Shown here one piece after another: positions 18,508 through 26,696 of a stretch of 44,003 bases of DNA. Within the stretch, counting starts at the first letter, position 1; each line of letters begins with the position of its first letter. Below the pieces are notes generated by a model. It saw only the letters and a list, made by a program, of their open reading frames with translations, was not told where the DNA came from and made no database searches. The position numbers were made by a program, and so were the translations under genes. Location: assembly GCA_017467385.1 (NCBI GenBank), contig JAFTSK010000178.1, positions 1 to 44,003 of the forward strand. The letters are read 5' to 3'. Source of the DNA: Bacteroidaceae bacterium (GTDB lineage Bacteria > Bacteroidota > Bacteroidia > Bacteroidales > Bacteroidaceae).

Positions 18508-19002
18508 ATGATTAAAAATGTAAGTGGGATTTTTGTTGTATTGTTAATGATTTCCTTTATTTCTTTCTCTTTCGTAGGGAAAGATACACCGACAGAAGGG
18601 TTGTCGATAGGAGATAAAGCTCCTGAGTTCAACTTCGGAAAGGAAAAGCAGTCTATGAACTTGAAAGACTTAAGAGGTAAATATGTACTGCTTAGTTTTT
18701 GGGCCAGCTACGATGCATCTTCAAGAATGCAGAACGCAACCTTGAGCCATGCAATCAGTGAGGCCGACAACGTAGAAATGGTTTCAGTTTCGTTTGATGA
18801 ATATGAATCAATATTTAACGGAACCATTAAGCAAGACCGAATTCCAGCATCCAATTGTTATGTGGATTTGAATGGTCAGAAATCAAGTCTGTACAAGACT
18901 TATCGTCTTCAGAAAGGTTTTAAAAATTATCTGTTAGACAAGAACGGTGTTATCATCGCCAAAGACGTGAAAGCGTCTGAACTTTCTTCTTATCTTAACT
19001 GA
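18508..19002 (+). CDS. Thioredoxin-fold (TlpA/redoxin-like) protein lacking the CXXC motif
   Basis: The 164-residue protein has an N-terminal hydrophobic segment (about 4-23, signal peptide or anchor), then a redoxin-like domain: IGDKAPEFNF (34-43), LKDLRGKYVLLSFWAS (52-67), and a later beta strand with YLLDKNGVIIAKDV. In TlpA/ResA proteins WASWCGPC would follow the strand. Here it reads WASYDASS (65-72), so both redox cysteines are replaced (Asp69, Ser72). One cysteine remains, Cys117. It cannot act as an ordinary thiol-disulfide reductase and may bind a partner or ligand instead. It faces serB divergently, has its own strong promoter with a structured leader, and is followed by a terminator. 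Confidence 0.8.
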   Translation: MIKNVSGIFVVLLMISFISFSFVGKDTPTEGLSIGDKAPEFNFGKEKQSMNLKDLRGKYVLLSFWASYDASSRMQNATLSHAISEADNVEMVSVSFDEYESIFNGTIKQDRIPASNCYVDLNGQKSSLYKTYRLQKGFKNYLLDKNGVIIAKDVKASELSSYLN

Positions 19003-19040
19003 TAAGAAGACTTTAAAAGGAAAAGCATACAACAAAAATA

Positions 19041-19066
19041 GAGGCATCCAGCAGGATGTCTTTTTT
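19041..19066 (+). terminator. Intrinsic terminator after the thioredoxin-like gene
   Basis: GGCATCC (19043-19049) pairs with GGATGTC (19054-19060), with one G-T wobble and loop AGCA, followed by six Ts. It lies about 40 bp past the stop codon. Confidence 0.85.
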
Positions 19067-19089
19067 CGTTTTTATGGTATCCATCATAC

Positions 19090-19120
19090 AAAAAAAACGG
19101 TGAACAATTCGTTCACCGTT
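19090..19120 (-). terminator. Intrinsic terminator after the polyferredoxin gene
   Basis: On the minus strand AACGGTGAAC (19120-19111) and GTTCACCGTT (19105-19096) are perfect 10-bp arms around GAATT, followed by a T-run. It closes the aldo/keto reductase-polyferredoxin operon and faces the previous terminator. Confidence 0.93.
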
Positions 19121-19133
19121 ACATAATTTCCTT

Positions 19134-20609
19134 TTAAATTTCTTTATGAACCTCATGTCCTTCCACGTGAATGGCACTGAATGGACGAGACGGACAAAGA
19201 TTTTCACAAGCTCCACATCCGATACAACGTTCGGTGTTGATGACTGGAATCTTGAGAGACTTGGGATCATTGGCTTTTTGAGGAACCATCTGAATGGCTC
19301 CAGTCGGACAATGACGGGCGCAGTTGCCACATTCCACCTTGTCGGTATGAACGATACAATGGCAACGTCTCCATACGGCACGACCAATCTGAATGGAACT
19401 CTTTTCTTCCCTTGTTATCGGTCGAATGGCTCCCGTAGGACATACTTCCGAGCAACGGGTACATTCCGGGCGACAATAACCGCGTTCGTACTGTACTTCC
19501 GGTTGCATAAAGCGGTTCAGGTCGGTTGAAGGGCGAAGCACTTGATTCGGACAGGCCGAGATACAGAGCTGGCAGGCTGTACAATGCTGTGCCAAATTCT
19601 TTGCACTAAGAGAGCCGAAAGGAGTAATCGGTGTCTTTCGCTTTGGGATTTCCTTGTCTATGATGGTGGCGTATCCTCCGTCCATCTTTTGCTTCTGTGC
19701 GGTGGCTATACCGGCTCCCATCAAAGCAGTAGCGGTCAGGAAGGCACGACGGCTTTGGTCGGGTGCAGAGGCGGCCGTTGCAGATTGTTTCTGAGTGCGA
19801 GGTACATACTTGATAGCTCCCTTGCGACACTTGTCAATGCAATCCAGGCAAACCACACAACGGCTATAATCTATCTGATGTGTTTTCGAGTCGATACAAG
19901 ATGCCTTGCAATTACGGGCGCAAAGGCCACAGCCGTTGCATTTTGACGTGTCAATCATCGGTTTCAGATAGGAGTAGCGAGAAAGGAAGCCCAATACGGT
20001 ACCCACCGGACAAAGGGTGTTGCAATAAGTACGGCCGTTTCGCCAAGCAAGCACTACCAATACCACCAATGTAATTACCGCTACTACCAATGTAATGCCA
20101 CCCTTCAGCCATACATCTACGCTGTAAAAGGCATAGCTTTCCATGCTTTCTGCCCACGAAGCCAAAAGGTTGTTCCCCCAGAGGTAGACCGGAACCAAGA
20201 GGTTGGAAGCAATACGTCCGAAGGCACTATACGGCGCAATGAGAGCCGCAAAGGAAGTAAATCCGGCTACCATAGCAAGGACAAACAATCCTAACATCCC
20301 ATAGCGAAGAATGTGCTTAGGTTTGGAGTACGTGTAACGGTTTTTCTTGGCTTTTTTGCCAAGCCAACCAAAAATATCCTGAAGGACACCTAACGGACAG
20401 ATAACGGAGCAATAAATGCGCCCCATGAGCAGGGTAAGTAGCACTAAAGCGATTACTACCCCGAAATTCAAGGCCAATACAGCCGGAAGGAACTGAATCT
20501 TGGCCATCCAGCCGAACCAGGCATGAATGCTTCCGGTGAAATCGAGAAAAAGCAAGGTAATCAGCACAAAGAATACCAACGCCAAAATTCTTCTTATCTT
20601 ACTGTTCAT
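19134..20609 (-). CDS. Membrane polyferredoxin (NapH/NosR-like) with an internal Tat-like motif
   Basis: The 491-residue protein has two parts. Residues 1-210 hold about five membrane helices and two CxxxCP motifs (CSVICP 67-72, CNTLCP 196-201), as in NapH/NosR/RdxA-type membrane electron carriers. Ferredoxin clusters follow at Cys224-227-230-234 and Cys251-254-257-261. Residues 286-304 then read SRRAFLT plus a hydrophobic stretch ending in an AxA-like site, which looks like a Tat signal inside the chain. After that come four more clusters (starting Cys343, Cys379, Cys416/418, Cys462), as in NapG-type ferredoxins. It looks like a NapH-NapG fusion. The likely role is passing electrons between a membrane quinone or inner donor and a periplasmic partner, probably the reductase encoded 25 bp upstream. 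The donor and acceptor are unknown. Confidence 0.85.
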   Translation of the reverse strand: MNSKIRRILALVFFVLITLLFLDFTGSIHAWFGWMAKIQFLPAVLALNFGVVIALVLLTLLMGRIYCSVICPLGVLQDIFGWLGKKAKKNRYTYSKPKHILRYGMLGLFVLAMVAGFTSFAALIAPYSAFGRIASNLLVPVYLWGNNLLASWAESMESYAFYSVDVWLKGGITLVVAVITLVVLVVLAWRNGRTYCNTLCPVGTVLGFLSRYSYLKPMIDTSKCNGCGLCARNCKASCIDSKTHQIDYSRCVVCLDCIDKCRKGAIKYVPRTQKQSATAASAPDQSRRAFLTATALMGAGIATAQKQKMDGGYATIIDKEIPKRKTPITPFGSLSAKNLAQHCTACQLCISACPNQVLRPSTDLNRFMQPEVQYERGYCRPECTRCSEVCPTGAIRPITREEKSSIQIGRAVWRRCHCIVHTDKVECGNCARHCPTGAIQMVPQKANDPKSLKIPVINTERCIGCGACENLCPSRPFSAIHVEGHEVHKEI

Positions 20610-20634
20610 AGTTTTTTCGTTTTATTCGTTCTGA

Positions 20635-22011
20635 TTATAAGGTTTCTTGCTTCAACTGTTCGATGAAAGCGTCGATACGATGAATCTCTTTCGGAATGTC
20701 AATTCGTTGCGGACAATGCTTGTTGCATTGGCCACATCCCGTACAATGGTCGGCCTGGCGAAGCTTCTCCACACTACGATCATAGCTCACCAGATAAGCC
20801 CGACGAGCCGCCCGATAGTTGGGATCCTGGCTGTCCTTAGGCACATTTCCTTCGTTTACACATTTATTATAATGTAAGAGGATGGCCGGAATGTCAATGC
20901 CATACGGACAAGGCATACAATATTTACAATCGTTGCAGTTGATGACCGGATATTTCTTGTACAACTGGGCAGTTTCTTCCAAGAAAACAAGCTCTTCCTC
21001 CGACAAGGGTTCAAGGGGGGAGTAGGTGTGGAGATTGTCTTCCAAGTGCTCCTTGTAGGTCATGCCGCTGAGTACAGTCAGCACGCCCGGATGATGGCCG
21101 GCAAAACGGAATGCCCAAGAAGCCACACTCTCTTCGGGGCGGCGTTGTGTCAGACGGGCTACCAAATGGTCATTCATCTTCGAGAGACGGCCACCCAACA
21201 ACGGCTCCATCACATTGACGGATATGTTTCTCTTAGCCAACTCGTTATACAGATATTCCGCATTTACATTTCTGCCCTTATCGGCATGTCGCCAGTCTAC
21301 ATAGTTCAGCTGGATAAGCACGAAATCCCATTTCACACCCATGTTCAGCACATAGTCGAAGACCTCCTGGTCGCCATGAAAAGACCAGCCGAGGTTACGG
21401 ATTCGGCCTGCTTCACGTTCTTTCAAGAGGAAGTCGAGCAGTCCGTTGTCGATGAACCGTTGCTTGAAATTATCCAAACTTCGCCCTAAATTGTGCAACA
21501 GATAGTAGTCGATGTAATCTACTTGAAGGTTCTTGAATGAGTTCTGATACATCTTTACACAGCTGTTAAAATCCGTTACTCCGAAATTCGACATCTTGGT
21601 AGAAATGAAATACTTATCACGTGGATGACGTTTCAGGGCAATGCCCGTAGCCGCTTCCGACTGACCTTGCAAATAAACGGGAGCCGTATCAAAGAAATTT
21701 ACCCCATGTTCGATGGCATAATCCACCAGTTCGTTCACTTTTTCTTGGTCAACTACGTCCTTTCCTGCCTCGTTTTTCTTCATCGGCCAGCGCATACAGC
21801 CATAGCCGAGGATGGAAACTTTGTCGCCTGTGGTAGAGTTTACCCGGTAAGTCATGGTGCCATTTCCCTTGTTTGAAGCCGTTTTTTCGCCCGAAATGCC
21901 ACTTTCTGAAGCCTTTTTGGAGCAACCAAAGAGGTTCAAACCCGACATAACAGCACCCGCCACGCCCAATTTCTTGAGGAAACCTCTGCGTCCGTTTTCG
22001 TTATTAGTCAT
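20635..22011 (-). CDS. Tat-exported lipoprotein aldo/keto reductase with C-terminal ferredoxin domain
   Basis: The 458-residue protein opens with GRRGFLKKLG (7-16), a Tat twin-arginine motif, then a hydrophobic stretch and the lipobox LFGC (27-30), so it should be exported folded and lipid-anchored. The aldo/keto reductase barrel follows, with the catalytic set visible in NFFDTAPVY (Asp, Tyr), KYFISTKMS (Lys) and YYLLHNLG (His). The last ~110 residues carry two iron-sulfur motifs, CNDCKYCMPCPYGID and CTGCGQCNKHCPQRID. Cytosolic NADPH would not be available outside the membrane, so electrons may come from the ferredoxin clusters and the downstream polyferredoxin. Substrate unknown. It is first in a two-gene operon with a consensus promoter. 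Confidence 0.88.
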   Translation of the reverse strand: MTNNENGRRGFLKKLGVAGAVMSGLNLFGCSKKASESGISGEKTASNKGNGTMTYRVNSTTGDKVSILGYGCMRWPMKKNEAGKDVVDQEKVNELVDYAIEHGVNFFDTAPVYLQGQSEAATGIALKRHPRDKYFISTKMSNFGVTDFNSCVKMYQNSFKNLQVDYIDYYLLHNLGRSLDNFKQRFIDNGLLDFLLKEREAGRIRNLGWSFHGDQEVFDYVLNMGVKWDFVLIQLNYVDWRHADKGRNVNAEYLYNELAKRNISVNVMEPLLGGRLSKMNDHLVARLTQRRPEESVASWAFRFAGHHPGVLTVLSGMTYKEHLEDNLHTYSPLEPLSEEELVFLEETAQLYKKYPVINCNDCKYCMPCPYGIDIPAILLHYNKCVNEGNVPKDSQDPNYRAARRAYLVSYDRSVEKLRQADHCTGCGQCNKHCPQRIDIPKEIHRIDAFIEQLKQETL

Positions 22012-22048
22012 AAAATTGATATATCTTTATAATGTATAAACCACTTTG

Positions 22049-22079
22049 CAAAGGTAAAATAAAATCTGTTTTTGTCAAA
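22049..22079 (-). promoter_or_regulatory. Consensus promoter for the aldo/keto reductase-polyferredoxin operon
   Basis: On the minus strand TTTG (22079-22076), 19 bp, then TACCTTTG (22056-22049). This is a full Bacteroidota consensus, 37 bp before the start codon. Confidence 0.85.
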
Positions 22080-22113
22080 TTTTTGTTATAAAAAACGGTT
22101 TATTGTAAGGGAA

Positions 22114-22121
22114 TATGTTTG
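22114..22121 (+). promoter_or_regulatory. Possible -7 box for the DUF1232 gene (TATGTTTG)
   Basis: TATGTTTG fits TAnnTTTG but there is no TTG at 19-20 bp upstream. If used, it would give a leader of about 145 nt through the palindrome TGTGTTAACACA (22150-22161) and the repeats at 22165-22250. Confidence 0.35.
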
Positions 22122-22164
22122 CAAATGTTTATTTTTGCGATGATATTTGTGTGTTAACACAGAC

Positions 22165-22250
22165 TGTCATTCTTCACTACACTTTGCTTCGTTCTGAATG
22201 ACAAATTTGATGCATTCTAACACACCCTCTTCTCCCTCTCAAGAGGGGAA
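22165..22250. repeat. Interspersed repeat: TGTCATTC hairpin plus CCCTCTCAAGAGGG core
   Basis: TGTCATTC (22165-22172) and GAATGACA (22196-22203) are perfect inverted arms. They are followed by TTTGATGCATTCTAACACACCC and a CCCTCT-CA-AGAGGG palindrome (22234-22247), ending in AATAAATT. The second half recurs in reverse at 24628-24670 (same GATGCA, TCTAACACACCC and palindrome) and in part at 24699-24731 and 43947-43971. The element lies in the 262-bp gap between the reductase operon and the DUF1232 gene. Confidence 0.7.
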
Positions 22251-22273
22251 TAAATTTCAAAAATAAAAAGAAA

Positions 22274-22690
22274 ATGAACTTTATAACTCGATTTCTGAAA
22301 GGCAACTGGCTGGAAAAAGCAAAGATTTATGCGTTCAACCCCTGGCGAATGAAGACATTGATTCTCCAGTTGGGGAAGTATATCTCCAAGAAAGGACTGT
22401 CTGGAGCCAAAGAAAACCTCTTGCTGATTCGCGACTATTTAAGCGACATTGCTACCGGAAAATACAAGGATTACGACGTAAAAAAGCTGTTAGTGGTGGT
22501 GGCCGCCATCATTTATATCATCACTCCATTGGACTTTTTGCCCGATTTCATCCCGCCTGGCTTGATAGACGACCTCTCTATCATTGCTTGGGCTATTAAG
22601 GAAACTGCCTCAGAATTAGAGAGATACAAGACTTATCTGTCAGACCGTCGTACTCAGGAAATGGATAGGGGTAATCAGGTAGTCAGGTAG
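22274..22690 (+). CDS. DUF1232 (YkvA-like) membrane protein
   Basis: The 138-residue protein has the DUF1232 core in its second half: a hydrophobic helix LLVVVAAIIYIITPLDFLPD followed by FIPPGLIDDLSIIAWAIK, with the typical Asp-rich turn (LDFLPD...GLIDD). The N-terminal half is basic and polar. The family is widespread and of unknown biochemical function; members are small membrane proteins. The last codons, encoding NQVVR and the stop, are made of GGTAATCA and GGTAGTCA repeat units belonging to the element at 22670-22830, so the C-terminal end may have been reshaped by that element. Confidence 0.85.
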   Translation: MNFITRFLKGNWLEKAKIYAFNPWRMKTLILQLGKYISKKGLSGAKENLLLIRDYLSDIATGKYKDYDVKKLLVVVAAIIYIITPLDFLPDFIPPGLIDDLSIIAWAIKETASELERYKTYLSDRRTQEMDRGNQVVR

Positions 22691-22830
22691 TCAGTTGTTT
22701 TTTTCCTATGATAACTGCCTTTCAAAAATTATTAATATATATAATACATTATATATATTAATGAATTATTTTTACAAACATAAGAAACTGACAAGTATAT
22801 GGCGTAAAATGAACTGACTACCTGACTACC
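22670..22830. repeat. 161-bp MITE-like element with 19-bp terminal inverted repeats
   Basis: The left end is GGTAATCA (22670-22677) plus GGTAGTCAGGTAGTCAGTT (22678-22696); the right end AACTGACTACCTGACTACC (22812-22830) is its exact 19-bp inverse. In the centre lies an almost loopless palindrome: ATTAATATATATAAT (22731-22745), AC, ATTATATATATTAAT (22748-22762). The ends are built of 8-bp units, three on the left and two on the right. It overlaps the DUF1232 stop codon. The rest of the 373-bp gap to the M28 peptidase holds an AGCTTTT-rich stretch (22884-22926), the decamer array and a promoter. Confidence 0.8.
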
Positions 22831-22953
22831 CCTGAGAACGCATTTCCCGATCTCCTCCTGAATAGTCCATGTTCAAAACCTGAAAAGCTTTTCTGAAACA
22901 GATGAAGAAGTCTTTCAAAAAGCTCTTGCAAAATCCCCCCAATGCCCCAATCT

Positions 22954-23013
22954 GCGGACAAATACGGACAAATAAAGACAAAAACGGACAAATACGGACA
23001 AAAACGGACATTG
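22954..23013 (+). repeat. Six-unit 10-bp direct repeat array upstream of the M28 peptidase
   Basis: Six decamers follow one another without gaps: GCGGACAAAT, ACGGACAAAT, AAAGACAAAA, ACGGACAAAT, ACGGACAAAA, ACGGACATTG. The last ACGGACATT ends at 23012, exactly 17 bp before the -7 box at 23030, as at clpC. The consensus is ACGGACAAAW. Confidence 0.92.
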
Positions 23014-23029
23014 GCATTGAGAAAGTGTG

Positions 23030-23037
23030 TATATTTG
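23030..23037 (+). promoter_or_regulatory. -7 box of the M28 peptidase promoter (TATATTTG)
   Basis: TATATTTG matches TAnnTTTG and lies 26 bp before the start codon, so the leader is short. The expected -33 position is occupied by GACA of the last decamer instead of TTTG. Confidence 0.75.
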
Positions 23038-23063
23038 CAACGATTAATCAAAAACAATAAATT

Positions 23064-24620
23064 ATGTCATTGAAAAGATCTTTTATAACAACATTTGCCT
23101 TGTTTGTATGCTGCTTGGGCTTTGTGAATGCCCAGCCTGCCGCTGTCAAGAAAATCATTGAGACAGCCCAAACAGACAATCAGACTATGCACCATCTTGA
23201 CATTCTGACCAACCGCTTTGGCGGACGCTTGGTTGGCTCGGACGCTTACGAGAATGCCGCCGAATGGATGTTGCGTGAATTCAAGAAATGGGGAATCGAA
23301 GCCCATCTGGAAGAAGCGGGCGAGGTACCCGTAGGCTTCAATAGAGGCCCCTGGTTTGGCCGTCTGATTGGTGGCGACCAACCGATGACGTTGCATTTTG
23401 CAACCCCCTCGTACACCTCGGGAACGAAAGGCTTGCAATGCGGTCATGTGCTGATTGAGCCACAGACAGAAGCCGAGTTCAACCGCATGAAGCATCAGCT
23501 GAAAGGAGCTTGGGTGCTGGTAGGAGGCACCAATGCGGGTTGGCCGTTGGGGCATTCGGCAAAGGATGATTCCATTCGAGCAGAACAGAAAAAGCAGTTG
23601 GAAGAAGTAGCCAAGAAGAACAACGTCATCCGTCGCAACAACTACATGAACAAGACCAACGAGCCGCTTTTGCCCGTCAAGGAAATCCCGGGCTTGTTCT
23701 ATCGCGAAATGGTCGAAGCAGGTGTGCTTGGCTTTATCCAATCCTCCACAGTGCCTATCCGAGCTTTGTACGACCGTCCGATGGTCAACGACAAGTCGAC
23801 CACCTTCGACAATCTGCCCGAAGTCTGCGACATCAAGTTGGACGAGAATCAGTTTGCTGTCATCAAGAAGATGGCTCAGGAGAGACGCGAGTTCTGGTTG
23901 GAGTTCGATATCCGCAACCATTTCAAGCTTGGCCCGGTGAAATACCATAACGTGGTAGCCTCCATCAAAGGCACCCATTATCCCGACGAATATGTCATCA
24001 TCAGCGGCCACTTGGATGCCTACGACGTAGCTACGGGCGGTGTGGATTGTGGCACAGGGATTGCTCCCATGATGGAAGCCGCCCGACTGATTGCCCTTTC
24101 GGGAGCCAAGCCCAAACGCACCATTCTTTTCGTGGCCTTTGCCGCCGAGGAATTCGGATTGTTGGGAGCCGAAGCCTTCTGCAAGACACACAAGGACAAA
24201 TTGCCCAAGATAGCCAACCTCTTCAACCGCGATGGTGGTCCGACTCCTCCGGTGGGCATAGCCGTTTCGCAAGTCATGTACGACGACTTTGTGGAAATCT
24301 GCAAGCCCCTCAAGGACATCAACCCCGACTATCCTTTTGAAGTAACCGTAGCCCAGCCTCGCAAGAAGCCGACTTCAACGGGTGGAACCGATGCCAGTGT
24401 ATTTGCTGTGAAGGGCGTGCCAACCTTCAGCTTCCGCGAGCAAGACTTTAAAGGATACAACTTCAACTATGGCGAAATCTGGCATACAGAAAGAGACCTC
24501 TACACCAAGAGTATTCCCGAATACATGGAGCATACTTCGGTTGTAGCGGCCATCGTAGCCCTCGGCGTAGCCAATCTGAAGCATCAGTTGTCCAGAGACG
24601 GGTTGTTTGTTGAGGAGTAA
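23064..24620 (+). CDS. Secreted M28-family metallopeptidase
   Basis: This is a zinc aminopeptidase/carboxypeptidase-type exopeptidase of family M28. The 518-residue precursor has a signal peptide (about 1-23, ending FVNA before Gln-Pro). A PA-like inserted region (about 120-240) precedes the catalytic domain. Metal ligands are visible in order: His316 and Asp318 in SGHLDAYD, Asp in GGVDCGTG, the general base/ligand pair in AAEEFGLLG (Glu near 362-363), Asp in NRDGG, and His474 in IWHTERDLY. It has no C-terminal sorting domain. It most likely trims peptides in the periplasm or outside the cell. It is a single gene with a decamer-array promoter and is followed by the 24628-24731 inverted repeats. 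Confidence 0.93.
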   Translation: MSLKRSFITTFALFVCCLGFVNAQPAAVKKIIETAQTDNQTMHHLDILTNRFGGRLVGSDAYENAAEWMLREFKKWGIEAHLEEAGEVPVGFNRGPWFGRLIGGDQPMTLHFATPSYTSGTKGLQCGHVLIEPQTEAEFNRMKHQLKGAWVLVGGTNAGWPLGHSAKDDSIRAEQKKQLEEVAKKNNVIRRNNYMNKTNEPLLPVKEIPGLFYREMVEAGVLGFIQSSTVPIRALYDRPMVNDKSTTFDNLPEVCDIKLDENQFAVIKKMAQERREFWLEFDIRNHFKLGPVKYHNVVASIKGTHYPDEYVIISGHLDAYDVATGGVDCGTGIAPMMEAARLIALSGAKPKRTILFVAFAAEEFGLLGAEAFCKTHKDKLPKIANLFNRDGGPTPPVGIAVSQVMYDDFVEICKPLKDINPDYPFEVTVAQPRKKPTSTGGTDASVFAVKGVPTFSFREQDFKGYNFNYGEIWHTERDLYTKSIPEYMEHTSVVAAIVALGVANLKHQLSRDGLFVEE

Positions 24621-24627
24621 TTTATTT

Positions 24628-24731
24628 CCCCCTCTTGAGAGGGGGCAGGGGGTGTGTTAGATTGCATCAAGCATAAAATGCAACCACCGGTGTGTGTCTC
24701 ACACACCCCTTAATCCCCTCTCAAGAGGGGG
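24628..24731. repeat. Pair of inverted CCCCTCTTGAGAGGGG repeats, giant hairpin
   Basis: Two copies of the interspersed repeat face each other. Left: CCCCCTCT TG AGAGGGGG (24628-24645), then GGGGGTGTGT. Right: CACACACCCC, then CCCCTCT CA AGAGGGG (24715-24730) and another G. The two halves can fold into one hairpin with arms of about 30 bp. A smaller hairpin GGTGTGTG TCT CACACACC (24689-24707) lies inside. It fills the 279-bp gap between the M28 peptidase and the ATP synthase promoter and may insulate the two units. Confidence 0.8.
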
Positions 24732-24800
24732 TATAAATCCGAACAATTTTCAATCTTTCTCCAAGATTAGTCGAAAAAGGTCATTAAGCCCAAAAAACGC

Positions 24801-24830
24801 TTGGCCTATTGAAAATATTTTCTAACTTTG
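24801..24830 (+). promoter_or_regulatory. Consensus promoter of the ATP synthase operon
   Basis: TTG (24801-24803), a 19-bp spacer, and TAACTTTG (24823-24830) match the Bacteroidota consensus. The atpD start is 69 bp past the -7 box. Confidence 0.85.
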
Positions 24831-24866
24831 TGCAGTGTGTTTTAAACAAGCATACTGCACTTTTTT
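24830..24866 (+). promoter_or_regulatory. Terminator-like hairpin at the 5' end of the ATP synthase leader
   Basis: GTGCAGTGTG (24830-24839) pairs with CATACTGCAC (24851-24860), 10 pairs with one wobble, then six Ts. It has the form of an intrinsic terminator but starts at the last base of the -7 box, so the transcript would begin within or just before the first arm. It could be an attenuator, a 5' stabilising hairpin, or a terminator for read-through from upstream that only folds on longer RNAs. Confidence 0.65.
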
Positions 24867-24881
24867 GTTATAGATTTATAA

Positions 24882-26426
<1,545 letters not shown>

Positions 26427-26432
26427 TAAGTT

Positions 26433-26681
26433 ATGAGTGAATTATTGGATATGACAATCGCCACACCCGAAGGAGTCATCTTTGAAGGGAAAGTGGAAAG
26501 TGCCAAGTTCCCCGGAGCAAAGGGAAGCTTTACCGTTTTGCCCAAACATGCCGCTTTGATTTCGGCTTTGGAAAATGGGAAGATAACCTATGTGCAAGAA
26601 GGGAAACCGACCGAAATTGCCATATTGGGAGGTTTTGTAGAAATAAAGAAAAACGTTATATCCGCTTGTGTAGAAACATAA
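26433..26681 (+). CDS. atpC: ATP synthase F1 subunit epsilon, short form
   Basis: The subunit couples gamma to the c-ring. Only 82 residues are encoded: the N-terminal beta-sandwich is complete (MTIATPEGVIFEGKVESAKF, then KGSFTVLPKHAALISALENG and the closing strand IAILGGFVEIKKNVISACVE). The two-helix C-terminal domain of E. coli epsilon (139 residues), which inhibits ATP hydrolysis, is missing. The ATG is 6 bp after the atpD stop. I read this as a real lineage feature rather than truncation, because the frame ends cleanly and the next gene follows at once. Confidence 0.93.
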   Translation: MSELLDMTIATPEGVIFEGKVESAKFPGAKGSFTVLPKHAALISALENGKITYVQEGKPTEIAILGGFVEIKKNVISACVET

Positions 26682-26696
26682 AAACGGACATTGCCA

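Noticed and set aside
22165..22203. TGTCATTC hairpin as an insertion sequence end
   Set aside because: The arms are only 8 bp, with no transposase or matching partner end nearby; kept only as part of an interspersed repeat.
22818..23057. Open frames on the minus strand through the decamer array
   Set aside because: The peptide is a translation of the 10-bp repeats (repeated Cys-Pro-Tyr-Leu-Ser words) and ends at the peptidase promoter; it is not a gene.
23067..24272. Long minus-strand frame of 401 codons opposite the M28 gene
   Set aside because: It is the antisense shadow of a well-supported gene with strong codon bias; no family features are visible.
26680..26696. ACGGACATTGCC before the atp membrane protein as a third decamer site
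   Set aside because: Only a single unit is present, there is no array and no TAnnTTTG box 17 bp downstream; most likely chance.
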